DNA of 64,000 nt from Kutzneria kofuensis (GCF_014203355.1 NZ_JACHIR010000001.1:2482038-2546037), one strand, 5' to 3'; shown: positions 1-9,161, counted from the first letter of the stretch. Program-made: numbers and translations. The notes: generated from the sequence alone by a model not told the origin.

Positions 1-1
1 C

Positions 2-460
2 GACTGGCACGCGGTGTTCGTGGGCGCCGGCGACACCTTCGACGAGATGGTCGCGCTGTCCCGCGAACTCGGACTGCAGGACTGCGTCGAGTTCACCGGC
101 CGGGTCAGCGACGCCGACCTGCTGCGCTACCTGTCCAGCGCGGACGTGTGCCTCGCGCCGGACCCGCTCAACCCGCTCAACGACGTGTCCACCATGAACA
201 AGATCATGGAGTACATGGCGATGGCCAAGCCGATCGTGTCCTTCGACCTGGTCGAGGCGCGGGTGTCGGCGGACGAGGCCGCGGTGTACGCCGCCGCCAA
301 CGACGAGTCCGAGTTCGCCAAGCTCGTGGTCAAGCTGCTCGACGACCCGGCCGAGCGCAAGCGCATGGGCGAGCTGGGCCGGGCCCGCGTCGCCGGGCCG
401 CTGTCCTGGGAGAACTCCCGCAAGGCACTGCTGGCCGCCTACGCCGCCGCGCTGGCATGA
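2..460 (+). CDS. Glycosyltransferase family 4, C-terminal part (truncated by window edge)
   Basis: The reading frame is open from base 2, so the gene begins upstream of the window and only the C-terminal Rossmann domain is visible. It shows the GT4 pattern: a V-G-A-G-D sugar-nucleotide strand, a solvent-exposed T-G-R-V loop, and an E-rich donor-binding helix around M-N-K-I-M-E-Y-M-A-M-A-K-P. GT4 enzymes transfer sugars from NDP or prenyl-phosphate donors in the cytoplasm. The stop overlaps the next start by 4 nt (ATGA), so it is the first visible gene of a plus-strand operon with an acyltransferase, a GT2 and an epimerase. Acceptor and donor cannot be read from the sequence. Confidence 0.85.
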   Translation, partial: DWHAVFVGAGDTFDEMVALSRELGLQDCVEFTGRVSDADLLRYLSSADVCLAPDPLNPLNDVSTMNKIMEYMAMAKPIVSFDLVEARVSADEAAVYAAANDESEFAKLVVKLLDDPAERKRMGELGRARVAGPLSWENSRKALLAAYAAALA

Positions 461-1539
461 CCCACCCCACGGCGGCCGGGACGCCCGTCAGGGCCCCGGC
501 CGCCGCGCGAGTCCCCTCGCTGACCGGCCTGCGCTGGGTCGCCGCCTTCCTGGTGTTCGGCTTCCACGCGCAGGCCGAGCACGTCTTCGGTGACCCGACC
601 GCGCAGGGCGTCGTTTTCGCCGTCTTCGGGCAGGGCGCGACCGGCGTCGACTTCTTCTTCGTCCTGTCCGGATTCGTGCTCACCTGGTCGGCGCGACCAG
701 GCACCTCCGCCCGGCAGGTGTGGCGCCGGCGAGCCGCGAAGGTGATGCCCAACCACGTCGTCACCTGGCTGGTCGCACTGGCCGGAATGCTCTACGTCAG
801 CCCGCGCGGCGTTTCCTTGGTGTCGTCGGTGGTCGGACTTTTCCTGCTCCAGTCGTGGGTTCCGGTGCAGAGCGTGTATTTCGCGGGGAACACGCCGTCG
901 TGGTCGCTGTCCTGCGAGGCGGCGTTCTACTTCGCGTTTCCGCTGCTGCTGTTGTGGGTGAACCGCATTCGGGACCGGCAGCTGTGGCCGGTGGCGATCG
1001 CGCTGGTCGTCGTGGTGGTGCAGATACCGGCTCTGGTGTTGCCGGCGCCGACCGGGACGGCGTACTGGGTGACCTACATCTTCCCGCTGAGTCGCATGGT
1101 CGAGTTCGCGCTGGGCATGGTGCTGGCCCGGATCGTGCGCGCCGGCCGCTGGATCGGTGTCGGGCTGGCCCCGTCGATGGCGCTGTGCGTGCTCGCCTAT
1201 TGGCTTTCCGCGTACCTGCCCGGCATGTTCGGCGCCGTGGCGGCCACGGTGATCCCGATCTCGCTGCTGGTATGCTCCGCCGCGGTCGCCGACGTCAACG
1301 GCACGTGGTCGCCGTGGCGGCACCCGGTGTGCGTCCGACTCGGCGAGCTGAGCTTCGCGTTCTATCTGCTGCACCAGATTGTCCTCCGCTTCGCGGACAA
1401 GGCCTTTCACCTGTCCGCGTTGCCGACAGCCACCGCAGCGGGCTTGACTGTCGGGCTTCTGGTCGTCACCGTGGGGGCGGCCTGGCTGCTGTTCAACACG
1501 GTGGAACAACCCATGATGCGACTACTGCGGGGCCGATGA
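457..1539 (+). CDS. Membrane O-acyltransferase (acyltransferase 3 family)
   Basis: 360 residues with about ten hydrophobic segments. The N-terminal L-T-G-L-R-W-V-A-A motif followed by a conserved His in the first membrane segment (G-F-H-A-Q), and F-F-V-L-S-G-F near residue 70, are typical of acyltransferase 3 proteins, which O-acetylate or O-acylate sugars at the membrane. The start chosen is the ATG at 457, which overlaps the preceding stop; an upstream in-frame start at 148 would overrun the glycosyltransferase. It probably decorates the polysaccharide made by this locus. A second family member lies at 7021-8169. The acyl group is unknown. Confidence 0.88.
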   Translation: MTHPTAAGTPVRAPAAARVPSLTGLRWVAAFLVFGFHAQAEHVFGDPTAQGVVFAVFGQGATGVDFFFVLSGFVLTWSARPGTSARQVWRRRAAKVMPNHVVTWLVALAGMLYVSPRGVSLVSSVVGLFLLQSWVPVQSVYFAGNTPSWSLSCEAAFYFAFPLLLLWVNRIRDRQLWPVAIALVVVVVQIPALVLPAPTGTAYWVTYIFPLSRMVEFALGMVLARIVRAGRWIGVGLAPSMALCVLAYWLSAYLPGMFGAVAATVIPISLLVCSAAVADVNGTWSPWRHPVCVRLGELSFAFYLLHQIVLRFADKAFHLSALPTATAAGLTVGLLVVTVGAAWLLFNTVEQPMMRLLRGR

Positions 1540-2354
1540 TGACCAGCGTCGTCATCCCCGCCCACAACGAGGAGGCAGTGCTCGGGCGCTGCCTGAGCAC
1601 GCTGCTCGCCGACGCCGACGAGGACGAGTTCGACGTCGTCGTCGTGCCGAACGCGTGCACCGACAAGACCGCCGACGTGGCGCGGGAGTACGGCGTGCGG
1701 GTGGTGGAGACCCCGTACGGCGGCAAGGCGCATGCGCTGCGCCTCGGCGACGACGTGTGCCGCGACTTCCCGCGCGTGTACCTGGACGCCGACATCGAGC
1801 TGAGCACACGGTCCGTGCGCGAGCTGGTGGCCGCGCTGGAGCGCCCCGGGATACTGGCGTGCGCGCCGGTGCCGCGGTGGGATCTGTCCGGCTCCAGCTG
1901 GATCGCGCGGCGGGTGCACCGGGTACACGATCGGCTGATTGCGCCGAGCCGGGTGCTGGCCGGCGTCGGCGTCTACGTGCTGTCCAAGGCCGGCCACGCC
2001 AAGGCGTTCCCGCTGCCGGACGTCATCTCCGACGACGGCTGGGTGCACCGGTCGTTCACGCCGCTGGAGCGCACGATCGTGCCGTCGGCCCACTCCGTGG
2101 TGCGGCCGGCGCGGACCGTGCGCGCGCACCTGCGCCGCCGGATGCGGGTCCGCCAGGGCAACCGGCAGCTGGCCGAGATGGGCCGGCCGGCGCCCGAGGG
2201 CCGGCTCAGCCTGAGCGCGCTGGGCTCGCTCATCACCCGGCGGTCGGTGTCCGTTGTGGACGCCGCCTGCTATCTCACCGTGCTCGTGGTCGACAAGATC
2301 CTCACGCGCCGACAGGCCGAGGTGGACTGGTCGACCGATGCGAGCACCCGTTGA
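1536..2354 (+). CDS. Glycosyltransferase family 2
   Basis: 272 residues. It opens with the GT2 (GT-A fold) nucleotide-binding motif V-V-I-P-A-H-N-E-E and has Y-L-D-A-D-I as the metal-binding DxD motif near residue 87. The C-terminal third contains a hydrophobic stretch (A-C-Y-L-T-V-L-V-V) that may associate with the membrane. The ATG at 1536 overlaps the preceding stop by 4 nt; an in-frame ATG at 1539 is an alternative. The role is to add a sugar during assembly of the cluster's glycan; donor and acceptor are unknown. Confidence 0.85.
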   Translation: MMTSVVIPAHNEEAVLGRCLSTLLADADEDEFDVVVVPNACTDKTADVAREYGVRVVETPYGGKAHALRLGDDVCRDFPRVYLDADIELSTRSVRELVAALERPGILACAPVPRWDLSGSSWIARRVHRVHDRLIAPSRVLAGVGVYVLSKAGHAKAFPLPDVISDDGWVHRSFTPLERTIVPSAHSVVRPARTVRAHLRRRMRVRQGNRQLAEMGRPAPEGRLSLSALGSLITRRSVSVVDAACYLTVLVVDKILTRRQAEVDWSTDASTR

Positions 2355-2370
2355 CGGGAACCACTGACTG

Positions 2371-2919
2371 ATGCGTGTGGAAGAAGCCGGCATCGAGGGC
2401 GTGCTGCTGTTCGTGCCCACCCCGCACCGGGACGACCGGGGGCTGTTCACCCGGACCTTCGACCTGGCCATCGGGTGCAAGCACGGCGTCGGCGACTTCC
2501 TGCAGGACAGCCAGTCCCGCTCGCGCCGCGGCACCATCCGCGGCATGCACGGCCGCGGCGGCCGCGGCGAGGCCAAGCTGGTGCGGTGCGCCCGCGGCGC
2601 CGTGCACGACGTGCTCGTCGACGCCCGGCCCGGATCCCCCACGTTCGGGCGAATCGAGTCGTTCCTGCTCGACGACGAGACCTTCGCGACGCTATATGTT
2701 CCGCCGGGCCTGCTGCACGGCTTCCAGGCGCTGACCGACCAGGCCGACGTCTGCTACCGGATCGACCGCGAGCACGACCCCGCCGAGGACCTCGCCGTCC
2801 GCTACGACGACGCCGACCTGGCCATCGCCTGGCCGCAGCCGGTGACCGTGGTCAGCGCGCGGGACGCCGGCGCCGGGTCGTGGGCACAACTGCTGACCAC
2901 ATTGGAGAGATCACCATGA
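2371..2919 (+). CDS. RmlC-like dTDP-4-keto-6-deoxysugar 3,5-epimerase (cupin)
   Basis: 182 residues, the usual length for RmlC-type epimerases, which epimerise C3/C5 of dTDP-4-keto-6-deoxyhexoses. Visible hallmarks are R-G-M-H (catalytic His region), K-L-V-R-C-A-R-G-A-V-H-D-V-L-V-D (beta core), and V-P-P-G-L-L-H-G-F. It lies 16 nt after the GT2 and overlaps the following lipoprotein by 4 nt. No RmlA, RmlB or RmlD homologue is present in the window, so the 4-keto substrate must come from elsewhere or from the epimerase/dehydratase at 12962-13990. It could be a divergent epimerase of another deoxysugar. Confidence 0.83.
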   Translation: MRVEEAGIEGVLLFVPTPHRDDRGLFTRTFDLAIGCKHGVGDFLQDSQSRSRRGTIRGMHGRGGRGEAKLVRCARGAVHDVLVDARPGSPTFGRIESFLLDDETFATLYVPPGLLHGFQALTDQADVCYRIDREHDPAEDLAVRYDDADLAIAWPQPVTVVSARDAGAGSWAQLLTTLERSP

Positions 2920-3920
2920 GACACGCCTTACCCATCGCCGTTGTCGGGGTGGCGGCGATGGTCCTGACAGCCTGCACCGGGTCGACACCCGTGGCCGATC
3001 CGGTGAGCACCACCCCGAGCGACACCACCGTCAGCAGCACCACGGCTGCCTCCAGCACCACCACGTCGACGTCGACCACCACGTCCTCGACGACCACCAG
3101 CTCCAAGCCCGGCGGCACCTCCCAGGGCGCTCCCCCGCCCGGCCGCTCCGGCGGCGGCCGCTGCGCGGCGTATCCGACGCCCGCCTGCACCGGCGTTCCG
3201 CCCGGCACCAAGCTCTCCGCCGTGACGCTCAACTCCGGCGACTCCTACCGCGTCAGCCAGGACGGGGCCGTGCTCGACGGCATGCACATCCCCGGCAACC
3301 TGCTCATCACCGCGCACAACGTGACCGTGCGCAACAGCCAGATCGACGGCTTCGTCACCGACGAGTACGAGAACGTCGACTACTCGTACACGATCCTGGA
3401 CTCCACCGTCGGCCCCGCCTCCGGCTGCGACTCCCAGCCCGGCGTCGGCGAGGGCAGCTTCTACGCCCGCGGGGTGCTCATCCGCAACCACGGCGACGGT
3501 TTCCGCGACTCCGGCAACGACATCGAGATCCACGACTCGTACGTGCACCTGTGCTCCAACCCCGGCGACCACTCCGACGGCATCCAGAGCTACCAGGGCG
3601 GGCACAACCTCGTGCTGGACCACAACACCCTGGACCAGCGGGACGCCACGGACATCACCGCCCCGATCTTCCTCACCGACCTGACCAACACCGTGTCGGT
3701 GACCAACAACCTCGTGGCCGGCGGCACGTACTCCATCCAGGTCAAGGGCGCCGGCGGCACCGTTGTCGTGCGGGGCAACCGGATGGTGGACAAGTCCTGG
3801 GTGTACGGCCCGGTCGAGTCCGAGTGCGGCAACATCCAGTGGTCCGACAACACCCTGGTCACCATCGACTCGAACTACACGGTGACCTCGACGGTCGGCC
3901 CCCTCCCCTGCCACGGCTGA
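2916..3920 (+). CDS. Secreted lipoprotein with right-handed beta-helix domain
   Basis: 334 residues. A lipoprotein signal peptide with lipobox L-T-A-C (Cys20) is followed by a Ser/Thr-rich spacer at about residues 25-65 and then a region of repeated short N/D/V/T-rich coils typical of parallel beta-helix (pectate-lyase-like) folds. Start ATG 2916 overlaps the epimerase stop by 4 nt. Such proteins bind or cleave polysaccharides at the cell surface, so it may process or anchor the product of this locus. No catalytic site can be assigned by eye; a purely structural or export role is possible. Confidence 0.75.
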   Translation: MRHALPIAVVGVAAMVLTACTGSTPVADPVSTTPSDTTVSSTTAASSTTTSTSTTTSSTTTSSKPGGTSQGAPPPGRSGGGRCAAYPTPACTGVPPGTKLSAVTLNSGDSYRVSQDGAVLDGMHIPGNLLITAHNVTVRNSQIDGFVTDEYENVDYSYTILDSTVGPASGCDSQPGVGEGSFYARGVLIRNHGDGFRDSGNDIEIHDSYVHLCSNPGDHSDGIQSYQGGHNLVLDHNTLDQRDATDITAPIFLTDLTNTVSVTNNLVAGGTYSIQVKGAGGTVVVRGNRMVDKSWVYGPVESECGNIQWSDNTLVTIDSNYTVTSTVGPLPCHG

Positions 3921-3934
3921 CCGACTCGCGGGGG

Positions 3935-5341
3935 TTAACCGACCGGCTCCGCCACAACCGTCCGCCGCCGACGGCGCGTGACCAGATCCCGCAGCCATGC
4001 CCAGCGGTAGCGAACCCAGTACAGGACGCCGAACTGGTCCTCGTGCGGGGCGAGCTGCTTGGCCGTCCGCAGCAACGATCCGGAGGCGCCGACGAGCACG
4101 AACGTCAACCCGGTGACGGTGGCGAAGGCGGTCAGGTCGAAGGTGGCGGACCCGACGAGCGGGGCGACGAGGCTGGCGCAGATGGTCAGCGCCAGGTCAC
4201 GGGCGCCAGGGTCCTTGCTCAGGTAGCGGGCCCGCAGCGCGGAGTAGAAGGCGCACAGGAAGATACCGGCGAAGGCGGCGACACCGACGAATCCCGTCTC
4301 CACAGTGGACAGGATGTACTGGTTGTCGAAAACCTCGTGCTTGCCGGCATACCAGGTGCCGGGGCCGTGCCCGAACAGCGGATGCAGGCTGATCTGCTTG
4401 GCGGCGACGGCGGAAGCGTAGGTGCGGTGGGAAATGCTGCTGTCGTTGCCGATGTTGGCGAACAGGTTGTACAGCGCGCCGAGCAGGCTCGGCACGGTGA
4501 CCTTGATGACGCCGAGGAAAACGAGGCCGACGAGCAGCGTGTACCACCGGCGTTTCGCCGGCCAGCCGATGAAGAGCACGAGTCCGGCGCCGGCGACGCC
4601 GAGCACCGCCGAGCGGGAAATGGAGAACATCAGGCCGGCGGCGATGATGGCGCAGCAGATCCACCACCGCAGCACGGGTTCGCCGCGTCCCTTGGCCTGG
4701 AAGGCGAAATGCGCCGCCAGCGGCAGCAACATGGCGCACAGCACGCCGAACTCGATGGGGTGCCCGGTGGTTCCGGCGACCCGGGCCAGCGCCTCCCGCG
4801 TCTCGACGAAACCGTCGTCGGAGGTGAATCGCAGGCCCGGCAACACCATGTACTGGGTGAGGTCGAGCTTGAGGATGAACTGACAACAGCCGACCAATGC
4901 CACCCCGGTGCCACAAACCACGGCCGTCTTGAGCACCCGGTCCAACCGGATCAGGCCCCGCACGCCGTCGTTCATCATCAGTGCTACGGCGCAGTTGCCG
5001 GCGACCAGGACGATGGCGTGGTCGGAAAGCTTCACCTCGTCCGACGGCAACGGCCCGTAATTGGCGTAACCGTACGAAAAGAGCACGGCTATCGCGTACA
5101 CGAAGATGCCGGTGCGAACCGGAGTCCGTCCCTTGGCCATGCCCAGGGTCAGCGTGAGCTGCGCGCACACCCAGCAGATTCCGGCGAACAGCGCCGCCAC
5201 GTTGCCGGGCGTCAGCGACAGCGGAATTCCCTTGAACACCGCCCGCGCCGGCACGAGCATCAGCACCGCGACGAAGATGCAGATGAGCGTCGCGCCGTCG
5301 GCCATCGTCCGGGTCTTGCCCGGCAGGAAGTCGGTGGACAT
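3935..5341 (-). CDS. O-antigen ligase/Wzy-like polysaccharide polymerase
   Basis: 468 residues with about ten to twelve predicted membrane segments and a large loop carrying H-P-L-F-G-H-G-P-G-T-W-Y, a motif characteristic of the O-antigen ligase/Wzy (PF04932) superfamily. It would polymerise or transfer lipid-linked repeat units on the outer face of the membrane. The ATG at 5341 overlaps the stop of the Wzz-like gene before it by 2 nt; a longer ORF to 5458 would overlap it fully. It is third in a minus-strand operon after two Wzz-like genes, and its 3' end converges on the beta-helix lipoprotein with a 14-nt gap. Confidence 0.85.
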   Translation of the reverse strand: MSTDFLPGKTRTMADGATLICIFVAVLMLVPARAVFKGIPLSLTPGNVAALFAGICWVCAQLTLTLGMAKGRTPVRTGIFVYAIAVLFSYGYANYGPLPSDEVKLSDHAIVLVAGNCAVALMMNDGVRGLIRLDRVLKTAVVCGTGVALVGCCQFILKLDLTQYMVLPGLRFTSDDGFVETREALARVAGTTGHPIEFGVLCAMLLPLAAHFAFQAKGRGEPVLRWWICCAIIAAGLMFSISRSAVLGVAGAGLVLFIGWPAKRRWYTLLVGLVFLGVIKVTVPSLLGALYNLFANIGNDSSISHRTYASAVAAKQISLHPLFGHGPGTWYAGKHEVFDNQYILSTVETGFVGVAAFAGIFLCAFYSALRARYLSKDPGARDLALTICASLVAPLVGSATFDLTAFATVTGLTFVLVGASGSLLRTAKQLAPHEDQFGVLYWVRYRWAWLRDLVTRRRRRTVVAEPVG

Positions 5342-5342
5342 G

Positions 5343-6047
5343 TCAGGCGCCGCTCGACGCGGCAACGAGCGACTGTTCGTGCGACGAGCCGGCCCTGCGC
5401 CGCCGCGCCTGGTAGTAGCTCTCGAAGCTGTACGCGGCCACCAACGCGGCCACCACACCCATCACCACTGCCACCGCGGCGGCCCGGGTCTTGTTGCCGC
5501 GCTGGGCAACCGGAGTCGTCGGCTGCACGGCGACGTCGACCGTGATGTACGTCTGCGGCGGCGCGTTCAGCGCCTTCTGCCGGCCGGCCAGCTCCTGCTT
5601 GACCCGCTCCACGCACCGCCTGGCGATGTCCTGCGCGGCCTGAGCGTCCCGGCTGTCGCCCTCGACGAACACGAACGGCCCGGCGACGATCTGCTCCTGC
5701 TGGTTGGTGCTGCCGTTGGTCACCTTGTACGAGGGGTCACCGGTCGGTGACGCCCCGAGCGCGGCGGCCACCTCCGGCGTGTTCAGGGCCTGGATGACGA
5801 TCGCCGCCGCGTTGTTCAGCCCCTGGTCGAAGTTCAGCAGCGGGTTGGTGACGGTGCCCTTGTCGGTCGGCAGCGCCGGCAGGCTGCCGCCGGCCAGCGG
5901 CTGGTCGAGCACCAGCACGGCGGTTGAGGTGTAGGTGACCGGGACGGTCAGGTAGATGCCGACCGCCGCCCCGACCGCGATGAGGAACGCCGGCACGGCA
6001 ACGTACCAACGCCGGAACAGCACGAGCACCGTCTGCCAGAAGTCCAT
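5343..6047 (-). CDS. Wzz-like chain-length determinant protein, copy 2
   Basis: 234 residues: a membrane segment near residues 17-35, an extracytoplasmic domain, and a second membrane segment near residues 187-207 just before a short basic tail. The arrangement and the T-N-P-L-L-N-F core match Wzz/YveK-type polysaccharide co-polymerases. It is clearly paralogous to the gene at 6054-6860; both contain N-P-L-L-N-F and Q-K-A-L-N-A-P-P. The cytoplasmic tail is short and has no tyrosine-kinase domain. It lies 6 nt behind its paralogue and overlaps the Wzy-like gene. Confidence 0.82.
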   Translation of the reverse strand: MDFWQTVLVLFRRWYVAVPAFLIAVGAAVGIYLTVPVTYTSTAVLVLDQPLAGGSLPALPTDKGTVTNPLLNFDQGLNNAAAIVIQALNTPEVAAALGASPTGDPSYKVTNGSTNQQEQIVAGPFVFVEGDSRDAQAAQDIARRCVERVKQELAGRQKALNAPPQTYITVDVAVQPTTPVAQRGNKTRAAAVAVVMGVVAALVAAYSFESYYQARRRRAGSSHEQSLVAASSGA

Positions 6048-6053
6048 GTCCGG

Positions 6054-6860
6054 CTACACCGTCTCATGTGGAGCGTCGGGGCCGTCGGTCAGTGTGCCAC
6101 GGACGGTCAGGACCGCCTTGTCCTTGGCCCGGGCGATCCGCACGGTCGGTGGGTCGAGCTCACCGGGAGAGCGGGTGAGCTCGGCCACGGTGTCGGGGGC
6201 GCGCAGCTTGCGGGATTCGCGCATCCGGTCACGGGCGTACGCGCCGCCGAGGCCCAGCAGCAGCACCAGCAGCAGGGCGACGCCGGTCAGCTGCAGCTTG
6301 ACGGTCATCTTGGTGACCGGCGCGGTCGGGGAGATCACGTCGACCATGGACAGGTAGGTGATCGGCGGCGCGTTCAGGGCCTTCTGCCGGGCCACCAGCT
6401 CCTCGCGGAGCTTGTCCTGAGCCTTCTTCACCACCGCGCTGGCGGCCTCGGGCGTCGTGCTCTCGCCCTCCACGTACACGAACGGCCCGTTCTGGCTGCT
6501 GCTGAGCAGGTCCGGGCTGGTCGACCCGTCGTTGATCACGACGCTGGTCGCGCTGTGCGGCCCGGCGCCCAGGTCGGCCAGCTCCTGAGGGGTGTTCATG
6601 GCCTGGATCAGGATGCCGGTGGTGGTCTTGAGGCCGTCGTTGAAGTTGAGCAGCGGGTTGGTCAGGCCGCCGGGCTTGCTCGGGTCCAGCGACAGCGTGC
6701 CGCCGCCGGCCGGGGTGGCCAGCACCATGAACGCCCGCGACACGTAGTGCGTCGGCACCAGGGCGAACGTGACGGCCGCGGCCATCACGGCCAGCAGCAC
6801 GACCGGGGGGCCGACGTAGCGGCGGCGTAGCAGACCCCACATGGATTTCCAGAATTCCAT
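6054..6860 (-). CDS. Wzz-like chain-length determinant protein, copy 1
   Basis: 268 residues, same layout as its neighbour: N-terminal membrane segment at about 16-36, central extracytoplasmic domain, second membrane segment near 190-208, then a charged cytoplasmic tail of about 60 residues. Polysaccharide co-polymerases of this type set chain length together with a Wzy polymerase. The tandem duplication suggests the two form a hetero-oligomer or that one gained a new role. No BY-kinase domain or separate kinase gene is visible. It starts 160 nt from the divergent acyltransferase at 7021, so 6861-7020 must hold both promoters. Confidence 0.82.
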   Translation of the reverse strand: MEFWKSMWGLLRRRYVGPPVVLLAVMAAAVTFALVPTHYVSRAFMVLATPAGGGTLSLDPSKPGGLTNPLLNFNDGLKTTTGILIQAMNTPQELADLGAGPHSATSVVINDGSTSPDLLSSSQNGPFVYVEGESTTPEAASAVVKKAQDKLREELVARQKALNAPPITYLSMVDVISPTAPVTKMTVKLQLTGVALLLVLLLGLGGAYARDRMRESRKLRAPDTVAELTRSPGELDPPTVRIARAKDKAVLTVRGTLTDGPDAPHETV

Positions 6861-7020
6861 AGGCCCGTGCCCCTGTCCGTGAGCGCCGGGTCACGGCGAC
6901 CGCCGGCATCCGAACAATCGATGACCTGCGGATTGTCGTTACAGACTAAGCCGAACGGCCTAGTCGACGTTGCTCCGAGGGCGCGGTTACGCGGGCGGGC
7001 GCGGACGCGATGTGAGGGGC

Positions 7021-8169
7021 ATGGACTCACCTGCCCGCCCCCGGCTCGCCGGGCTGGACGGCATCCGGGGACTGGCGGCGCTGTTCGTGGTGCTGCACCA
7101 CAGCTACCTGATGGCGTTTCCCGGCTTCCCCGAGACGCACGCGCCCGCTTGGACGGGTTTCCTGCTGTACGGGCATTTTGCCGTGGTGGTGTTCATCGTG
7201 CTGTCCGGTTTCTCGCTGGCGGTGTCGCCGGCGCGCAACGGCTGGCGGCTGGACAGCAAGGCCAAGTTCGCCCGCCGGCGCGCCTGGCGGATCCTGCCGC
7301 CGTACTGGCCGGCGTTGCTGTTCAGCCTGGTGATCGCGTGGACGCTGGCGCCGCAGCCCGGCGAGGGCGTGCCGACCGGCAAGTCCGTTGTGCTGTACGG
7401 GCTCCTGCTGCAGGACGTGTTCGGATCCCCCAGCCCGAACGGCGCCTTCTGGTCGATCGCCGTGGAGGCGCAGCTGTACTTCGTGTTCCCGCTCCTGCTG
7501 CTGGCGCTGCGCCGGGCGGGTGCGGCCGTGATGCTCGGCGTGGCAACGGCAATCGTGATGCTGATCGGTTTGCTGGCGCCGCATGTGTCCGCCGTGGACG
7601 CTCTCATGCGCTTCACACCGCAGTTCGCCGCCCTGTTCGCGGCCGGCGTGGTGGCCGCGGGGATCGTGCGAGCGGGCGAGAAGTGGCAGCGGGTTCGTTG
7701 GCAGTGGTGGTCTTTCGCCGCCGTGGTGCCGGTGATCGCGCTGATCGTGGTGATGGGGCCGGTGTGGACGACCGGCAACTTCATCTGGGTGGACCTCGCC
7801 GCCAGCCCCGCCGTCGCGCTGCTGCTGGTGGCCGTGGCGACCCGGCAGCCGAAGCCGTTGGTGCGCCTGCTCGACACGCGCCCCGTGCGCAGCCTCGGCT
7901 CGTTCTCCTACAGCCTGTACCTCACGCACGCGCCGATCGTCGTGGTGGTCTACACGGTCGTGGTCGGGCCGCTGTTCGGCACCGGTCTCGGGGCGTTCGG
8001 CGTGATGCTGCTGATCTGCGTGCCCGTGACGATCGCCTTCGCCCGCGGCTTCGCCGCCGTGTTCGAGATCCCGTTCGTCAAGCACCGCAGCTGGGCCGCG
8101 CTGCGGGCGGCGATGACCACCCGCACGGCGAAGCCCAAGATCGAGGAACCGGTTCCGGCCACCGACTGA
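7021..8169 (+). CDS. Membrane O-acyltransferase (acyltransferase 3 family), second copy
   Basis: 382 residues with ten or so membrane segments. It starts with the family pattern L-D-G-I-R-G-L-A-A-L-F-V-V-L-H-H, containing the conserved His pair, and F-I-V-L-S-G-F follows. The ATG at 7021 is preferred over an in-frame start at 6970 because a G-rich site (gaggggc) lies just upstream. It is transcribed alone, divergent from the Wzz genes. A role in acylating glycan or glycolipid is inferred from family and context; substrate unknown. Confidence 0.85.
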   Translation: MDSPARPRLAGLDGIRGLAALFVVLHHSYLMAFPGFPETHAPAWTGFLLYGHFAVVVFIVLSGFSLAVSPARNGWRLDSKAKFARRRAWRILPPYWPALLFSLVIAWTLAPQPGEGVPTGKSVVLYGLLLQDVFGSPSPNGAFWSIAVEAQLYFVFPLLLLALRRAGAAVMLGVATAIVMLIGLLAPHVSAVDALMRFTPQFAALFAAGVVAAGIVRAGEKWQRVRWQWWSFAAVVPVIALIVVMGPVWTTGNFIWVDLAASPAVALLLVAVATRQPKPLVRLLDTRPVRSLGSFSYSLYLTHAPIVVVVYTVVVGPLFGTGLGAFGVMLLICVPVTIAFARGFAAVFEIPFVKHRSWAALRAAMTTRTAKPKIEEPVPATD

Positions 8170-8269
8170 CCAAGATCAAGGCGCAATTCCTGACGTTCAA
8201 CGTGTGGAATGCCCCCTTCCAAGCGCAACGGGCTGGGCCGGGGGCGGGGTTGCGGGTTACGGTGGTGGG

Positions 8270-9148
8270 TTAGCGCGGCACCAGGTCTCGGGCGATGCGG
8301 ACCAGTTTGCGGGCCCGTCTGGTGGCCACGATCTGCTGCCGGCGGGCGTACATCTTGCCGATCTCCAGCAGCGCGCGGCGGCGCTGGTCCTCGGTGAGGA
8401 AGTCGCACTGCCGCACCCAACGCGTCATTTCCCGGCACTGCAGGGTGGTCGCGAAGTGCGCCTGCCACTTCGGCACGTCCAGCCGCCGCGCCAGGATCGA
8501 CGGGGACTCGTGCTTCCAGTTCCGCTTGGCCAGCACCTCCGGCACGTGCCCCCACGGCCCGGCCAGCGCGAGCTTGGTGGCGTACACCTCGTCCTCGCGC
8601 AGCATGTTCCGCCGCTCGATGGGCGCCACCGGCTCCCGCCGCACCATGCCGTACAGCGGATCGATGATCAGGTGGCTCTCGTTGAGCAGCCGGAGCATCT
8701 CGGTCAACCGGACGACGGGATCGTCGGACCGCAACGCCGTTCCGTCGTAGGGCGCGGTCGCGGTGACGCCGTCCGGGCCGGTGTAGTCGACCTGGCTGGT
8801 GACCAGGATCAGCCGCGGGTCCTCGGCGAACGCGTCGAGGCCGCGGGACACGCAGTTGGGCGCGAGCCAGTCGTCGTCGCCGACCCAGCGGAAGAACTCG
8901 CCGCGGCCCAGCCGGATCACGCCGACGAAGTTGTTGAGCAGCCCCACGTTGACCGGGTTGCGGTGGTACACGACCCGCGAGTCCTCGGCGGCCAGCGACC
9001 GGCACAGCTCCTCGGTGCCGTCGGTGGACGCGTTGTCGCTGATCACCAGCTCGATATCGGCGTGGTCCTGGGCGAGCACCGAGCGCGCGACGGCCTCGAT
9101 CCGCTCCACCCCGTTGTAGACCGGCAGGCCCACGGACACCAGCGGCAT
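8270..9148 (-). CDS. Glycosyltransferase family 2
   Basis: 292 residues. The N-terminus has the GT2 motif V-S-V-G-L-P-V-Y-N-G, then S-D-N-A-S-T-D-G-T and the metal-binding W-V-G-D-D-D (about residue 92). A GAGGAG ribosome site lies 7 nt upstream of the ATG at 9148. It is the last gene of the eight-gene minus-strand operon, 13 nt after the Wzx-like flippase. The 100 nt between its stop and the convergent acyltransferase show only a weak hairpin-like element (about 8208-8222). Confidence 0.86.
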   Translation of the reverse strand: MPLVSVGLPVYNGVERIEAVARSVLAQDHADIELVISDNASTDGTEELCRSLAAEDSRVVYHRNPVNVGLLNNFVGVIRLGRGEFFRWVGDDDWLAPNCVSRGLDAFAEDPRLILVTSQVDYTGPDGVTATAPYDGTALRSDDPVVRLTEMLRLLNESHLIIDPLYGMVRREPVAPIERRNMLREDEVYATKLALAGPWGHVPEVLAKRNWKHESPSILARRLDVPKWQAHFATTLQCREMTRWVRQCDFLTEDQRRRALLEIGKMYARRQQIVATRRARKLVRIARDLVPR

Positions 9149-9161
9149 GACAACTCCTCAC

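Noticed and set aside
2852-3232. Val-rich minus-strand ORF opposite the Ser/Thr-rich linker of the lipoprotein
   Set aside because: It is the antisense of the repetitive linker and lacks a ribosome site or start context.
127-3998. Long ORFs on both strands overlapping the first operon (for example 439-1509 and 2928-3998 minus)
   Set aside because: High GC content leaves shadow frames open; these have Arg/Gly/Ala-rich composition, no ribosome sites and no domain motifs.
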